From: an uncultured Cedecea sp.
GTDB taxonomy: Bacteria; Pseudomonadota; Gammaproteobacteria; Enterobacterales; Enterobacteriaceae
Length of the DNA stretch: 64,000 bases
Direction: 5' to 3'
Assembly (NCBI RefSeq): GCF_947498825.1
Contig: NZ_CANMLV010000022.1
Span: forward strand, 1-64,000
Position 1 is the stretch's first letter. Each line of letters opens with the position of its first letter. Below the pieces are notes generated by a model, which ran no database searches, was not told the origin of the DNA, and saw only the letters and a program-made list of their open reading frames with translations. The position numbers were made by a program, and so were the translations under genes. Shown one piece after another: positions 40,503 through 53,280 of the stretch.

Positions 40503-42032
40503 ATGAAAAACACCACACAACCCGCCACAACTGCTCTGAAAGTTGAGTCTAATGGCGTCAATGCTGTCCCTGAATCTGAACGTTATGGTCATGCTTCCGG
40601 GCTTTTCCCAGTCTGGTTTTCATGGAATGTCTCAATCCTCGGCATCACCTACGGAATCTATGTTTACTCTTTGGGACTCAGTGTCTGGCAGGCTATCAGT
40701 GCCGGTATTATTGGTTATTTGCTGTCATGTTTTCTGGTCGGTATTCTGGCAGTAGGCGGGCCTCGCACCGGTTTGCCCACCTTAACGCAGACGCGTTTCT
40801 GTTTTGGTTATCATGGTAATAAATTCCCTACCCTGTTTGCCTATATTTCAAATATGGGCTGGAAAATCACGCTGATTACCCTGGCATCAACTACGGGGGC
40901 ATCCCTGACAGCGAAACTTTGGCCTGCCATTTTTGCACAAGCAAACGGCCAGCCAGCACTATTGTGTGTGCTTGGCTGGTTTGTTCTTATCCTGGCTTTA
41001 ACCCTGTCAGTCGCCGTTTATGGCCATCAGTTGATTATGCAGGTTGAGAAGTACATCGCCTGGGTCACTGGCTTGATGAGCATTGTTTTTGTGTTGTTAA
41101 TCGTACCGCATATTCACTGGGATAAACTGGGTCAGACTGCCGTTCATGGAGACTTATTCACTTGGATAGGGGGGGTCGTACTGGCAATGACCATGGTAGG
41201 GCTGGGATTCCTGAACTACGGTGGTGACTTTGCTCGTTACTTACCCAGCAAAACGCCGGCCTCAAAGGTCATCTTCTGGACCACGTCTGGTATTGCTTTG
41301 CCAGTGAGTATTTTACTGATGCTCGGCGCATTTCTGGCTGACAGTAACCCAACACTCAGTGCGGCTGCCGCAAACTCACCGATTACGTCTCTGACTGATT
41401 TACTGCCGCTCTGGTTTTATGTCCCTTTCTCGATTGTTATTATTGTATCTCTGCTCTCGGCTGCCATTACCGGTGTCTATAGCTCAGGGCTTGCCTTGCT
41501 GGCAATGGGGCTTCCGGTCAGCCGAGCCACGACGACCACAATCAATGCTGTCATTATCGGATTAGGCGCGTTTTATCTGATGTTTATCTCTGATTCATTC
41601 CTTGCCACTTTTCAATCATTCCTGATCGCTATTGGTGTAGTTATGGGCTCTGCTGGGGCTATCCAGCTTGTCGATTTTTATCGACAAAGACGTCTTGGCT
41701 GGAAGGTGGATATGGCGAATAAAGCAGGGGATGGCGGTAGAGATGGTCGCTGGACTGCATTGCTGTCCTTACTGATTGCTACCGTTGTGGGGACCGGCAC
41801 TATTACTTCAAGCGATCCTTATATTGCACACCTGGTCGGTTTCCTGCTGACTCCAGAAACGCGTAATAGCGTATTTGCTTCAGCCAGTCTGGGGGTGATT
41901 GTGTCAATGGTGACAGGAGCGAGTATCTACGCTTTTCTGACCTATGTGCTGAAGATAGAGCTGCCCGGTATCAGTGCCGAGGAAATGGCACACCGTAATA
42001 AGAACATTGAGGAAAAACAATCGGTAAGCTAG
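40503..42032 (+). CDS. NCS1-family nucleobase permease (CodB-like)
   Basis: A 509-residue membrane protein with about 12 helices, of the nucleobase:cation symporter-1 family. The N-terminal segment ERYGHASGLFPVWFSWNVSILG and the central GFLNYGGDFARYLP are characteristic (an Asn-Trp/Tyr-Gly region and the DxxRY pattern of NCS1). It is close to cytosine permease-like proteins, but the exact base cannot be read from sequence. AAGGG precedes the ATG. Pairing with a nucleoside phosphorylase suggests uptake of a base or related compound followed by, or produced from, ribosyl transfer. Confidence 0.85.
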   Translation: MKNTTQPATTALKVESNGVNAVPESERYGHASGLFPVWFSWNVSILGITYGIYVYSLGLSVWQAISAGIIGYLLSCFLVGILAVGGPRTGLPTLTQTRFCFGYHGNKFPTLFAYISNMGWKITLITLASTTGASLTAKLWPAIFAQANGQPALLCVLGWFVLILALTLSVAVYGHQLIMQVEKYIAWVTGLMSIVFVLLIVPHIHWDKLGQTAVHGDLFTWIGGVVLAMTMVGLGFLNYGGDFARYLPSKTPASKVIFWTTSGIALPVSILLMLGAFLADSNPTLSAAAANSPITSLTDLLPLWFYVPFSIVIIVSLLSAAITGVYSSGLALLAMGLPVSRATTTTINAVIIGLGAFYLMFISDSFLATFQSFLIAIGVVMGSAGAIQLVDFYRQRRLGWKVDMANKAGDGGRDGRWTALLSLLIATVVGTGTITSSDPYIAHLVGFLLTPETRNSVFASASLGVIVSMVTGASIYAFLTYVLKIELPGISAEEMAHRNKNIEEKQSVS

Positions 42033-42060
42033 TCATTATACAATAATGCAGAAAAATATT

Positions 42061-42094
42061 AGCTGATATCAGTTCTTCTGATATCGGCTTTTTT
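42061..42094 (+). terminator. Terminator of the phosphorylase-permease operon
   Basis: AGCTGATATCAG and CTGATATCGGCT form a 12-bp stem (one G-U pair) around TTCTT, followed by a T-run. Confidence 0.85.
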
Positions 42095-42104
42095 ATCTCC
42101 GGGC

Positions 42105-42138
42105 AAAAAAAAACACCGAAGAGAAACTCTTCGGTGTT
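42105..42138 (-). terminator. rplM-rpsI terminator
   Basis: On the minus strand AACACCGAAGAG pairs perfectly with CTCTTCGGTGTT around TTT and is followed by a run of T (A-run at 42105-42113 on the plus strand). It lies 43 bases after the rpsI stop. Because rpsI transcription stops here, sspA is no longer expressed from the rplM promoter. Confidence 0.88.
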
Positions 42139-42180
42139 TGTTTGCTGTCCATTGTTGTTCTGCAAATTTGCAGAAAACAA

Positions 42181-42576
<396 letters not shown>

Positions 42577-42588
42577 CTATAATCCCGA

Positions 42589-43070
<482 letters not shown>

Positions 43071-43182
43071 ATCAGTTGAGGCTCACACGACATTGTCCAG
43101 CAAACCTACCCCTTCGAATAGCCTATGCCGGCACGACAAAAGTTTCGGGAAAAAAACTTTGGTTGTAACGTGGGGTCGCAAG

Positions 43183-43188
43183 ATTATA
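43183..43188 (-). promoter_or_regulatory. -10 box of the rplM promoter
   Basis: The minus strand reads CTCTATAATCTTGCGACCCC: a perfect TATAAT followed by a GC-rich discriminator, the hallmark of stringently controlled ribosomal promoters. The -35 region is weak (GTCGAT at 18 bases). The ERIC-like repeat at 43239 starts about 50 bases upstream of the -10 box. Confidence 0.65.
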
Positions 43189-43238
43189 GAGAAGTCGCTT
43201 CGAAAAATCGACCCTAATTTGTCTTTTGTGCCATAATT

Positions 43239-43433
43239 ATACCCAAAATAATTCGAGTTGCATGACAAAACGTTAACGTTTTGAACAACGCAAAGCGTTG
43301 GCCCGTCAGGGCGAGACTCATCTATGAGTCTCGTAACGCGGCAAGTGAGAGAATCCCGATGAGCTTACATAGGTAAGTGATTCGGGTGAACGAACGCAGC
43401 CAACGCACAGGCAACTCGAAGTATGACGGGGAT
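43239..43433 (+). repeat. Long ERIC-type repeat, copy 3
   Basis: A 195-base element with the family ends (ATACCCAAAATAATTCGAG; CTCGAAGTATGACGGGGAT). Its interior contains the classical ERIC core GAGCTTACATAGGTAAGTG and extra inner inverted repeats (AACGTTAACGTT; GAGACTCATCTATGAGTCTC). It ends 6 bases from the zapE stop and fills the gap between zapE and the rplM promoter. Confidence 0.88.
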
Positions 43434-43439
43434 AGACAT

Positions 43440-44564
43440 TTAAGGCAGGTGCTCCAGGCGCAAATACTCTTCACTTTGCATCTCCTGTAACCGCGACAGG
43501 CAGCGCTGGAATTCAAATTTAAGTTTTTCACCTTGATAAATATCGAAAAGTTCTGTTTGTGCAGACACAATCAGTTTGACATGCCGTTCATAAAACTCAT
43601 CTACCAGCGCAATAAATCGTCGGGCTTCATTTTCGTTACGGGTATTCATCACGGGCACATTAAACAGCATCACCGTATGGAACTGACGCGATAAGGCAAT
43701 GTAATCATGCTGGCTACGGGCATCAACACAAAGGGTCGTAAAATCTACCGCCAGGGTTTGGTTGGCCACGCCGAGTGTCGCCAACGGTCTGTGGTTAATT
43801 TCCATCACAGGTCCTGGCTCACGAATCACCCCCGTCAGCGCAGTATAGAGTTTTTCCATCTGCCCGGCTGTCTGTTGATTTAGAGGTGACAGCCAGATAT
43901 GAGCCTGGGTCAAGGTTCTCAGCCTGTAGTCAATGCCAGCATCGACGTTCATCACATCACAATACTGTTTGATTGCCTCGATAGCAGGCAAAAAGCGCGT
44001 CCGCTGTAAACCATTACGATACAGTTCATCAGGCGGAATATTGGATGTTGCGACTAACGAAATACCTCGTGCGAAAAGGGCTTTCATCAGCGTCCCTAAA
44101 AGCATGGCATCCGTAATATCAGAGACAAAAAATTCATCAAAACACAAAATATCAGTTTCCGCTTTGAAACTGTCTGCTACTTTCTCCAGCGGATCGCTTT
44201 CGCCTTGTAACTGCGTTAATTCTTCATGAACCCGTAACATAAAGCGGTGAAAATGCAGCCTTAACTTGCGTTCACCAGGCAAACTCTGGAAAAACATATC
44301 CATCAGCCAGGTTTTTCCTCGGCCGACGCCACCCCACATATATAACCCCCGGACAGGCTCTTGAACCGCTGGAACACGATTTTTACTCAGCAGCTTGCCA
44401 AATCGAGCACGCAGACCGCCTGGCACAGGCTCAGGTTTTTGTAAGATAAGCTGCTGCCATATCGTATCCAGTTTAGTGATGGCATTACGTTGCACATCAT
44501 CAGGCTGATAATCACCTTGTAACAAGGTTTGCTGATAGCATGATAGGGGAGAGGTATTTTGCAT
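43440..44564 (-). CDS. zapE: Cell division protein ZapE (AFG1-like ATPase)
   Basis: A 374-residue P-loop ATPase that associates with the Z-ring late in division and under low oxygen. Walker A is GGVGRGKT, Walker B LCFDEFFV, with a sensor-type SNIPP. The first methionine (44564) begins MQNTSPLSCYQQ and gives the E. coli length (375). It lies upstream of rplM and is separated from it by repeat copy 3. Confidence 0.95.
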   Translation of the reverse strand: MQNTSPLSCYQQTLLQGDYQPDDVQRNAITKLDTIWQQLILQKPEPVPGGLRARFGKLLSKNRVPAVQEPVRGLYMWGGVGRGKTWLMDMFFQSLPGERKLRLHFHRFMLRVHEELTQLQGESDPLEKVADSFKAETDILCFDEFFVSDITDAMLLGTLMKALFARGISLVATSNIPPDELYRNGLQRTRFLPAIEAIKQYCDVMNVDAGIDYRLRTLTQAHIWLSPLNQQTAGQMEKLYTALTGVIREPGPVMEINHRPLATLGVANQTLAVDFTTLCVDARSQHDYIALSRQFHTVMLFNVPVMNTRNENEARRFIALVDEFYERHVKLIVSAQTELFDIYQGEKLKFEFQRCLSRLQEMQSEEYLRLEHLP

Positions 44565-44727
44565 GGTATCCTAGTATTTCCTTTAAAATCGGATAGCTGT
44601 TTACTACAGTTGTCGCAAAAAGGCCGTTCTACCCTAAGCGAAGCTGCGGCAAGATTCCACTTCTCTTAAATTAACGGTTATAGTGGCTACAGTACCCAAT
44701 GGAATCACAAGACAACGGGAGATGTTC

Positions 44728-45126
44728 ATGACTTGGGAATATGCGCTTATTGGATTAGTTGTGGGCCTAATCATTGGTGCCACCGCGATGCGTTTTGGTA
44801 ATCGTAAACTGCGTCAACAACAAAACCTTCAATATGAGCTGGAAGCAAGCAAAAAAGAGCTTGAAGAATATCGTGAAGAACTGGTCAGTCATTTTGCACA
44901 TAGTGCAGAACTTCTGGACAAAATGGCCGGTGATTATCGCCAGCTTTATCAGCACATGGCGAAAAGCTCCAGCAGCCTGTTGCCAGGTATGACAGCGGAA
45001 ACCAATCCGTTCCGTACACGTCTTAATGAATCAGAGGCGAGCAACGATCAAGCTCCGGTTCAGATCCCTCGCGATTACTCAGAAGGCGCTTCGGGTTTAC
45101 TGCGTAATGGCGCCAAGCGTAACTAA
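44728..45126 (+). CDS. zapG: Cell division / envelope protein ZapG (YhcB, DUF1043)
   Basis: A 132-residue protein with one N-terminal membrane helix (MTWEYALIGLVVGLIIGATA), a coiled coil (about residues 28-75) and a disordered tail ending EGASGLLRNGAKRN. It links envelope synthesis and division in E. coli. ATG 44728 follows GGGAG and matches E. coli; a longer frame begins upstream. Confidence 0.95.
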   Translation: MTWEYALIGLVVGLIIGATAMRFGNRKLRQQQNLQYELEASKKELEEYREELVSHFAHSAELLDKMAGDYRQLYQHMAKSSSSLLPGMTAETNPFRTRLNESEASNDQAPVQIPRDYSEGASGLLRNGAKRN

Positions 45127-45173
45127 TCGGTATCTCGCTCAGGGGACTTAGTGGCCCCAGAGTAAGCTTCATT

Positions 45174-45220
45174 CAGATGGCCGAATCACAGTTTTTCTGT
45201 GCATCGGCCATCTGGGTTTT
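45174..45220 (+). terminator. zapG terminator
   Basis: CAGATGGCCGA (45174-45184) and TCGGCCATCTG (45204-45214) form an outer stem. Inner CACAG and CTGTG pair around TTTTT. GGTTTTG follows. Confidence 0.75.
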
Positions 45221-45288
45221 GTTTCTGGAAGCCATACTTTCACAATGTATGTGTCCCCTTTCCTTATTGTCATGAGAGCCTGCATCTA

Positions 45289-46635
45289 ATGAAAAAACAA
45301 GTACGGCTGTTAAGTGTATTAGCGCTAAGTATCGGTGTGACACTCAGTGCTTCATCTCTGGCTTTAGCCTCAACATCTACAGATGTCCCTTCGCAGCAGC
45401 CTGTATTACCTAGCCTGGCGCCTATGCTGGAGCAAGTTATTCCTGCGGTTGTCAGTGTCCAGGTTGAGCGCAACGCACCTGCTACGGATTCCGAAGCGCC
45501 GCTCCCGCCAGGAAAAGTGCCGCGTGGCCTGGGGGGATTAGGTTCAGGTGTCATTATTGATGCCAAAAATGGTTATATTCTGACGAATAATCATGTAATT
45601 GATAGCGCAGATAAAATCAAAATCAAACTCAATGACGGACGCGAGTTTAATGCTAAAGCTATCGGTAGCGATAAGCAAAGCGATATCGCTTTACTACAAT
45701 TACAGGACGCCAAAGACTTAAAAGAAATCAAAGTGGCTGACTCTGATGGCCTGCGAGTCGGTGATTTTACTGTTGCTGTGGGCAACCCGTTTGGTCTCGG
45801 ACAAACGGCAACCTCTGGTATTATTTCTGCCCTTGGTCGTAGTGGACTTAATTTAGAAGGTCTGGAAAACTTTATCCAGACTGATGCTTCAATTAACCAA
45901 GGTAACTCTGGCGGGGCACTGGTTAACCTTAACGGCGAGCTGATTGGTATTAATACCGCCATTCTGGCCCCTGGTGGGGGTAACGTTGGTATCGGTTTTG
46001 CCATCCCTAGCAATATGGCGCAAACCCTGGTTAAACAATTTATCCAGTACGGTGAAGCTAAACGCGGTTTACTGGGTATTAAAGGCACAGAGCTGAATGC
46101 TGACATTGCTAAAGCCTTTAAACTCAATACTCAGCGCGGTGCTTTTATCAGTGAAGTGATACCTGACTCCGGATCGGCAAAAGCGGGCGTCAAAGCAGGC
46201 GATGTTATTACCAGTTTGAACGGTAAAACGATCCAAAGCTTTGCTGAATTGCGCAGCAAAATTGCCACCACCGAACCCGGTACAGTAGTTAAACTAGGTC
46301 TGTTACGTGATGGAAAACCTCTTGACGTTAATGTAACCCTGGATAAAAGCCCAGAGGCGACCACGAGTCTGGAGTCGATTCTTCCCGCACTACAGGGAGC
46401 TTCATTCAGCGATGGGCAGTTAAAAGACGGGACTAAAGGTGTCCTGCTGGAGAATGTAGAAAAAGGTTCACCTGCGGCACTGGCAGGCTTGCAGAAAGAT
46501 GACGTTATCGTCGCGATCAACCGCGATCCGGTACATAATTTAAGCGAAATGCGTAAAGTTTTAGATACCAAGCCTGCGATTATCGCCTTACATATTATCC
46601 GTGGCGACAACAGTATCTATATCCTGGCGCGTTAA
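45289..46635 (+). CDS. degQ: Periplasmic serine protease DegQ
   Basis: A 448-residue HtrA-family protease/chaperone for misfolded periplasmic proteins. The signal peptide is about 27 residues (SSLALA|STSTD). The catalytic triad is visible as His in TNNHVIDSA, Asp in SDIALLQL and Ser in GNSGGALVNL. Two PDZ domains follow (about residues 250-350 and 360-448). It is too short in the LA loop to be DegP, and its position before degS is that of degQ. ATG 45289 is chosen for the signal peptide. Confidence 0.95.
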   Translation: MKKQVRLLSVLALSIGVTLSASSLALASTSTDVPSQQPVLPSLAPMLEQVIPAVVSVQVERNAPATDSEAPLPPGKVPRGLGGLGSGVIIDAKNGYILTNNHVIDSADKIKIKLNDGREFNAKAIGSDKQSDIALLQLQDAKDLKEIKVADSDGLRVGDFTVAVGNPFGLGQTATSGIISALGRSGLNLEGLENFIQTDASINQGNSGGALVNLNGELIGINTAILAPGGGNVGIGFAIPSNMAQTLVKQFIQYGEAKRGLLGIKGTELNADIAKAFKLNTQRGAFISEVIPDSGSAKAGVKAGDVITSLNGKTIQSFAELRSKIATTEPGTVVKLGLLRDGKPLDVNVTLDKSPEATTSLESILPALQGASFSDGQLKDGTKGVLLENVEKGSPAALAGLQKDDVIVAINRDPVHNLSEMRKVLDTKPAIIALHIIRGDNSIYILAR

Positions 46636-46724
46636 TACTAACCGAGGAAACGGGCATGTCAGGTCTACCTGCCCGTTCCACTTATGTTACTCTATCGGCC
46701 TCTCTTACGATTTAATTAAACACT

Positions 46725-47792
46725 ATGCTTCTGAAGATACTTCGTTCAGTGGTGATAGGAATAATTGTTGCGGGTTTATTGTTGTTCACAATACCTTCAC
46801 TCCGACAAACAATTAGCCCGCTTACCCCGTCAGCATTTGATAGCACCGATGACACCCCGGTGAGCTTTAACTCAGGGGTACGTCGCGCTGCTCCTGCTGT
46901 CGTCAATGTCTATAACCGTAGCGCCGGAAACAATGGCCAGCCAGAATTGCATATAAAAACGCTCGGCTCTGGCGTTATTATGGACAGTCGCGGCTATATC
47001 ATTACGAATAAGCATGTCATCAACGATGCTGATCAAATCATTGTCGCACTACAAGATGGTCGTATATTTGAAGCTTTGTTAGTCGGATCTGACAGTCTGA
47101 CAGACCTTGCTGTATTAAGAATTGATGCCACCAATCTTCCCACCATCCCTATTAATATCAAGCGACAGGCACATATTGGCGATGTGGTGCTGGCGATTGG
47201 CAACCCCTATAACCTTGGCCAGACAGTCACCCAGGGAATTATTGGCGCCACTGGACGAGTCGGCCTTAGTGCATCTGGCAGGCAGTCTTTTTTACAAACA
47301 GATGCTTCGATCAACCGGGGAAACTCCGGCGGTGCGCTGGTCAATTCGCTGGGTGAACTGATTGGTATTAATACCCTGTCATTTGACAAAAGTAATGACG
47401 GTGAGACACCAGAAGGCATTGGCTTTGCTATTCCTACCGCGCTATCAACCAAAATCATGGAAAAACTGATTCGTGATGGACGGGTGATCCGTGGTTATAT
47501 CGGTATTGATGGCATGGATTTCGCGCCGCGTAATGCCCCTGCCACGGGTATAGAACGGCTACAAGGAATTATGGTCAGTAAAACGTCACCGAATGGACCC
47601 GCGGCTACCGCTGGTATTCAGGCCAAAGACTTGATTCTTTCAGTCAATCATAAACCTGCGGTATCGGTGCTTGAGACCATGGATCAAGTCGCAGAAATTC
47701 GCCCGGGTTCGGTTATTGATGTTGAAGTCATACGTGACGATAAGAAACTCACCCTACCTGTCACTATTCAGGAATATCCCGCTGTTAACTAA
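46725..47792 (+). CDS. degS: Site-1 protease of the sigma-E stress response, DegS
   Basis: A 355-residue inner-membrane-anchored protease that cleaves RseA when its PDZ domain binds misfolded porin C-termini. The N-terminal anchor helix is at about residues 5-24. The triad is His in TNKHVIND, Asp in LTDLAVLRID and Ser in NRGNSGGALVN. There is a single PDZ domain, and the length equals E. coli DegS. Confidence 0.96.
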   Translation: MLLKILRSVVIGIIVAGLLLFTIPSLRQTISPLTPSAFDSTDDTPVSFNSGVRRAAPAVVNVYNRSAGNNGQPELHIKTLGSGVIMDSRGYIITNKHVINDADQIIVALQDGRIFEALLVGSDSLTDLAVLRIDATNLPTIPINIKRQAHIGDVVLAIGNPYNLGQTVTQGIIGATGRVGLSASGRQSFLQTDASINRGNSGGALVNSLGELIGINTLSFDKSNDGETPEGIGFAIPTALSTKIMEKLIRDGRVIRGYIGIDGMDFAPRNAPATGIERLQGIMVSKTSPNGPAATAGIQAKDLILSVNHKPAVSVLETMDQVAEIRPGSVIDVEVIRDDKKLTLPVTIQEYPAVN

Positions 47793-47813
47793 TTAACTGC
47801 TGTCGAACAACCA

Positions 47814-47847
47814 TAAAAAACGGGAAAACAATGTTTTCCCGTTTTTT
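47814..47847. terminator. Bidirectional terminator between degS and mdh
   Basis: ACGGGAAAAC and GTTTTCCCGT form a perfect 10-bp stem around AAT, with an A-run before and a T-run after, so it serves both convergent genes. Confidence 0.9.
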
Positions 47848-47895
47848 CTTCTCGGGCTAAGAGCTTATTTGCTCTCACACCGATAATACTCAGGC

Positions 47896-49738
<1,843 letters not shown>

Positions 49739-49743
49739 TCATT

Positions 49744-49779
49744 CGGCTGTTCCCGCCATAACACATGGCGGGGAGCCCG
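49744..49779. terminator. Stem-loop between argR and aaeB
   Basis: The inner arms CCCGCCAT and ATGGCGGG, extended by outer GGCT/AGCC pairs, form a stable hairpin between the two convergent genes. There is no marked T-run. Confidence 0.6.
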
Positions 49780-49795
49780 ATATATCTGACGTCGC

Positions 49796-51757
49796 TCAGG
49801 CATTAATAAGCGTGTGCTGATACTTATGCAATATCAGGCTCAGACGCTGTACCAGCTCTATGGTTTGTGGTGGCGCTGACCACTGCTGTAGTTTTTCTTC
49901 ATAGACATCCAGTTCAGCCAGCAACAGTAAATACTCTCGCTGCCGTTTACTGTCATTACTCGCTGCAATGACCCGGTTCGCCGTTTTACGTAACTGGCGA
50001 TGAAAAGCTGATAGCTCCTCATTAACCGGTATCGCGACATCACGCAAACGCTGATGCAAAATAATCAGTGTCAGTGCCAGACGATACTTGTCGATATCAC
50101 CAGGGAAACGACTCAGCAATAAGAATAGTTGCTGATACAAAGCGGGCAGATGGTTCTCATTATGGCGTATTTTATTGGTCGTCAGTGCAGAGACCGCAGC
50201 CGAAACAAATTGATTGAGCAACGTGCGTCCAGTTCTCTCTTTAGAGTTATCGCGAACCAGCAGAATCACCAACAGCGCCAGGATACTACCGACGATTTGC
50301 CCCAGAGCACTATCCAGGAAAGTGCTAAAATGGAACGTCATCGGGTTATCCAGTACGATAATGTTAATGGTACCCGCCAGTGCGCCAAGGGAACCAAGCC
50401 GCCGTTTCTGAACTTCAATACCAATGAAGAAACCCAGTAATGCCAGGCTAATACAGAGCAATAAAAAGCTTTGCTGGGTCGAAGGCATAATAACCAAAAA
50501 GTAGAGCGCGCCTATCGGAAGTGCGGCTAACATGCCATAGACAAAATCAAGCGCCACCATCCGGGGATTAGGCAGACGCATAGCCAGCGACGTTACGACG
50601 GCTATCATCACCATTGCCCCACTGCCAGACGTCCATCCGGTCCATAACCAGAACAAACTGCCCAACATGCAGGAAATAGTGGTACGCCAGAAGTTGATCA
50701 TCGCGTGATGCCCTTCGGCTGACTCAACTTTGACAACCACTTCGTCCTGTAAAATTTCCTCTTCTACTCTGCTTATCGGAGCATGTGTGATAACGCCCTT
50801 TTTGAGTAATGAGTAACGTGTTGAGGCACCAACCCAGCTACTGATCGATACTGGCGTGGATTTTTCTCCCAGCACGGAAATTAATCGACGCAATTTTTTC
50901 AGCTGCCTGTGTACATCTGCAGCCGTTTCAACATGCGTTGCAAAGACCTGTCTGAGCGAAGGCGTAATATCCAGCGGACGTAGATTCTGAACCAAGAAGG
51001 TTTCACAGGCTTGGGTAATTTGTGTCAAAGCCAGGGTATTAATCGCCTTAAGACGCCGATTCGCCCGTTCCCAGCGCGAAGACTCCATCTGTAGGTTACT
51101 GCGCATACCGTTTAATGCAGTCACCCGTCGAACCAGATTCCCCCAGCTTTTATCGATTTCGTCTTTATCTTCATGGGCAATACAGAGCTGCATTAACCGA
51201 TACTGTTCCACCAGCAAGCTGTCCAGCTCTCTGTCTATTTCTTGTTTAATCGAGCGAGGGGAAAAAAGTAAGTCAGCAACAATAGCGCAGACAATACCAA
51301 TGATTATCTCGCTGCAGCGTTCAATCGCAAATTGTGGCGTCGTCAGTGGTACAGTGTGGATACTGATGACAATGATTAAAGCAGTATAACCCGACAGCCC
51401 CCATGCGTAGGAGTTTTCAACACGTACCAGAGAAGAGATCCAGATACAGAATCCCGCCCATAAACAACATGCCAATAGCATGACTACTGGTGCTCTGATC
51501 AGTGAGATTATAATAATTAAAGCGGCTGCACAGCCGATAAAAGTACCGACAATACGTAACATACCACGATAACGAATCGCACCAGAATAAGGCTCACCAC
51601 CGGCCGCAAAAGCCGGTCCGGCAGCAACCAGTGCTGCCGTCAGCGCGGCCCAGCGCGGGGTATCAAGGTTAAAATGAAAACCAATGAAAACCGCCAGTAC
51701 AATGGCGAAGGCCAGCTTAATTGCAAAGCGGATATGCAGTGTAGAAATATGATACAT
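49796..51757 (-). CDS. aaeB: p-Hydroxybenzoic acid efflux pump subunit AaeB
   Basis: A 653-residue FUSC-family inner-membrane pump component (E. coli 655) that exports aromatic carboxylic acids with AaeA. Two clusters of about five to six helices (about residues 10-160 and 365-500) are separated by and followed by cytoplasmic helical regions. Family motifs are [20 protein letters not shown] and [23 protein letters not shown] 51757 is used; a TTG five codons upstream overlaps the aaeA stop and cannot be excluded. Confidence 0.93.
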   Translation of the reverse strand: MYHISTLHIRFAIKLAFAIVLAVFIGFHFNLDTPRWAALTAALVAAGPAFAAGGEPYSGAIRYRGMLRIVGTFIGCAAALIIIISLIRAPVVMLLACCLWAGFCIWISSLVRVENSYAWGLSGYTALIIVISIHTVPLTTPQFAIERCSEIIIGIVCAIVADLLFSPRSIKQEIDRELDSLLVEQYRLMQLCIAHEDKDEIDKSWGNLVRRVTALNGMRSNLQMESSRWERANRRLKAINTLALTQITQACETFLVQNLRPLDITPSLRQVFATHVETAADVHRQLKKLRRLISVLGEKSTPVSISSWVGASTRYSLLKKGVITHAPISRVEEEILQDEVVVKVESAEGHHAMINFWRTTISCMLGSLFWLWTGWTSGSGAMVMIAVVTSLAMRLPNPRMVALDFVYGMLAALPIGALYFLVIMPSTQQSFLLLCISLALLGFFIGIEVQKRRLGSLGALAGTINIIVLDNPMTFHFSTFLDSALGQIVGSILALLVILLVRDNSKERTGRTLLNQFVSAAVSALTTNKIRHNENHLPALYQQLFLLLSRFPGDIDKYRLALTLIILHQRLRDVAIPVNEELSAFHRQLRKTANRVIAASNDSKRQREYLLLLAELDVYEEKLQQWSAPPQTIELVQRLSLILHKYQHTLINA

Positions 51758-51768
51758 ACTTAGCTGGC

Positions 51769-52701
51769 TCAACCGATCTCACGAATGCGGTGCAGAAGTT
51801 TCATAAAAAATGAATCATGTTCCGTATCCAGATCTTGTTCACCGGTTACCACAACGGTTGCCGTGGTGCCCGCAGGGTAAAGGATCCCCTGCTGCTCATC
51901 GAGATGAATACGCACCGGAACACGCTGAGCCAAACGAACCCATTCCAGATTAGAGTCAATACTCGCCATGCCTTTGGCATCACTTACACTGCTTGCGTTA
52001 GCGACCCCAGCAGAAATACTGTCAACCGTTCCACGCAGTACCCGATTACTTCCCAATGGAGTGATTTGTACACGGTATCCCGGACGAATACCGTCAAGCT
52101 TGGTTTCCTCCATATAGGCCTGAATATAAAACGAATTCTGTTTGACTAAAGCAACGGCAGTAGAGCCACGGGTAATAAACTCTCCCACGTAGACATTAAG
52201 ATTAGTTATCCAGCCATCAGCCGGGGCACGAATAATCGTGCGCTGTAAATCCAGAGTCGCAACGTCGCGCAATGCCTCCGATTTAGCTAATTGATGAATA
52301 GCGGTTTGCAGTACGTTATTGGACTGATCGATCTCTTCACGCGATATAGCATTGGCTCCAAGGCTATTACGTCGACCAGCTTCACGACGTTTCTCCGTGA
52401 CTAACGCCTGGTAATAATCAACATCGGCCTGTGCTTCAGTTAACGCTTTTTGATAACGTTCTCTGTCTATGACAAATAACACCTGATCTTTCTTCACCAG
52501 CTGATTATCGTGAACATTCACTTCGCTAATCAAACCAGAAACATCCGGCGCAATAGCGACAATGTCGGCAGAGAAGCGGGCATCACGCGTCCAGGGTGAT
52601 TCAGTGTAAAACGCCCATGCGCGAAAAATAGCGATGAAGGCCAGAACCACCAACACTAAGGTTATCGCAGGACGAGAGATATTTTTTACGAAAATTTTCA
52701 C
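51769..52701 (-). CDS. aaeA: p-Hydroxybenzoic acid efflux pump subunit AaeA
   Basis: A 310-residue membrane-fusion (HlyD-type) protein with an N-terminal anchor helix, lipoyl-like halves ([21 protein letters not shown] and [17 protein letters not shown], overlapping the motifs) and a beta-barrel domain. GTG 52701 is chosen because GAGGTC precedes it and it gives exactly the E. coli length; the frame is open slightly further upstream into aaeX. Confidence 0.94.
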   Translation of the reverse strand: MKIFVKNISRPAITLVLVVLAFIAIFRAWAFYTESPWTRDARFSADIVAIAPDVSGLISEVNVHDNQLVKKDQVLFVIDRERYQKALTEAQADVDYYQALVTEKRREAGRRNSLGANAISREEIDQSNNVLQTAIHQLAKSEALRDVATLDLQRTIIRAPADGWITNLNVYVGEFITRGSTAVALVKQNSFYIQAYMEETKLDGIRPGYRVQITPLGSNRVLRGTVDSISAGVANASSVSDAKGMASIDSNLEWVRLAQRVPVRIHLDEQQGILYPAGTTATVVVTGEQDLDTEHDSFFMKLLHRIREIG

Positions 52702-52708
52702 AAAGACC

Positions 52709-52912
52709 TCAAACAAACAGACGCGAAATCAAATAAAAAAGACAGCAATACAAGGCGGTATTAAATAGGGCCGGATGCCAGACAAAATCATAAATACCGG
52801 TCGGGGTCAGCAATCGGCGGACTATCCAAAATAGTGCCAACGACAAAATCAACTCGAAAAATATTGGCGGAAAAGAGAGGCCAGATATTACGATGACGGG
52901 AAACAGACTCAT
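52709..52912 (-). CDS. aaeX: Small inner-membrane protein AaeX (DUF1656)
   Basis: A 67-residue protein with two membrane helices, nearly identical to E. coli AaeX (ends [13 protein letters not shown]). It heads the aaeXAB operon, whose role is relief from aromatic acids. ATG 52912 follows AGGAC. In E. coli the LysR-type regulator aaeR is divergent next to aaeX; here the neighbouring space holds only repeats. Confidence 0.94.
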   Translation of the reverse strand: MSLFPVIVISGLSFPPIFFELILSLALFWIVRRLLTPTGIYDFVWHPALFNTALYCCLFYLISRLFV

Positions 52913-52991
52913 TTTAGTCCTGCAATAGAGTACTGGAGAGCGAATGCTCAACAGCAATTTACAATAAGAAACAATTTGAAATTAATCTATT

Positions 52992-53116
52992 ATACCCAAA
53001 ATAATTCGAGTTGCTTGTCGGCGCGAAGTGAGGCGCGTCGATGAGCATAGATAGACTATGTGATTCGGCGCGCCTCATGCACGCAACACCCAAGTAACTT
53101 GAAGTATGACGGGTAT
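52992..53116 (+). repeat. ERIC-like palindromic repeat, copy 4
   Basis: A 125-base copy with ends ATACCCAAAATAATTCGAG and CTTGAAGTATGACGGGTAT, upstream of aaeX. Confidence 0.85.
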
Positions 53117-53280
53117 ATTCGGTTAACACAGCGTTAATTACACTATAATAATGTTATTAAAAACCTGTTATCCAGAGAATGCTATAAATCAATTTTTGTA
53201 CCATTACACAGAAGAAAACCAAAGTAGAGAGGATGTTAGGAAATTTAAGCAAAGACAGGGCGAAAATGCATTCGCCCCTG

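Noticed and set aside
45289-46635. DegP instead of DegQ.
   Set aside because: The length, short linker near the protease loop and adjacency to degS all fit DegQ.
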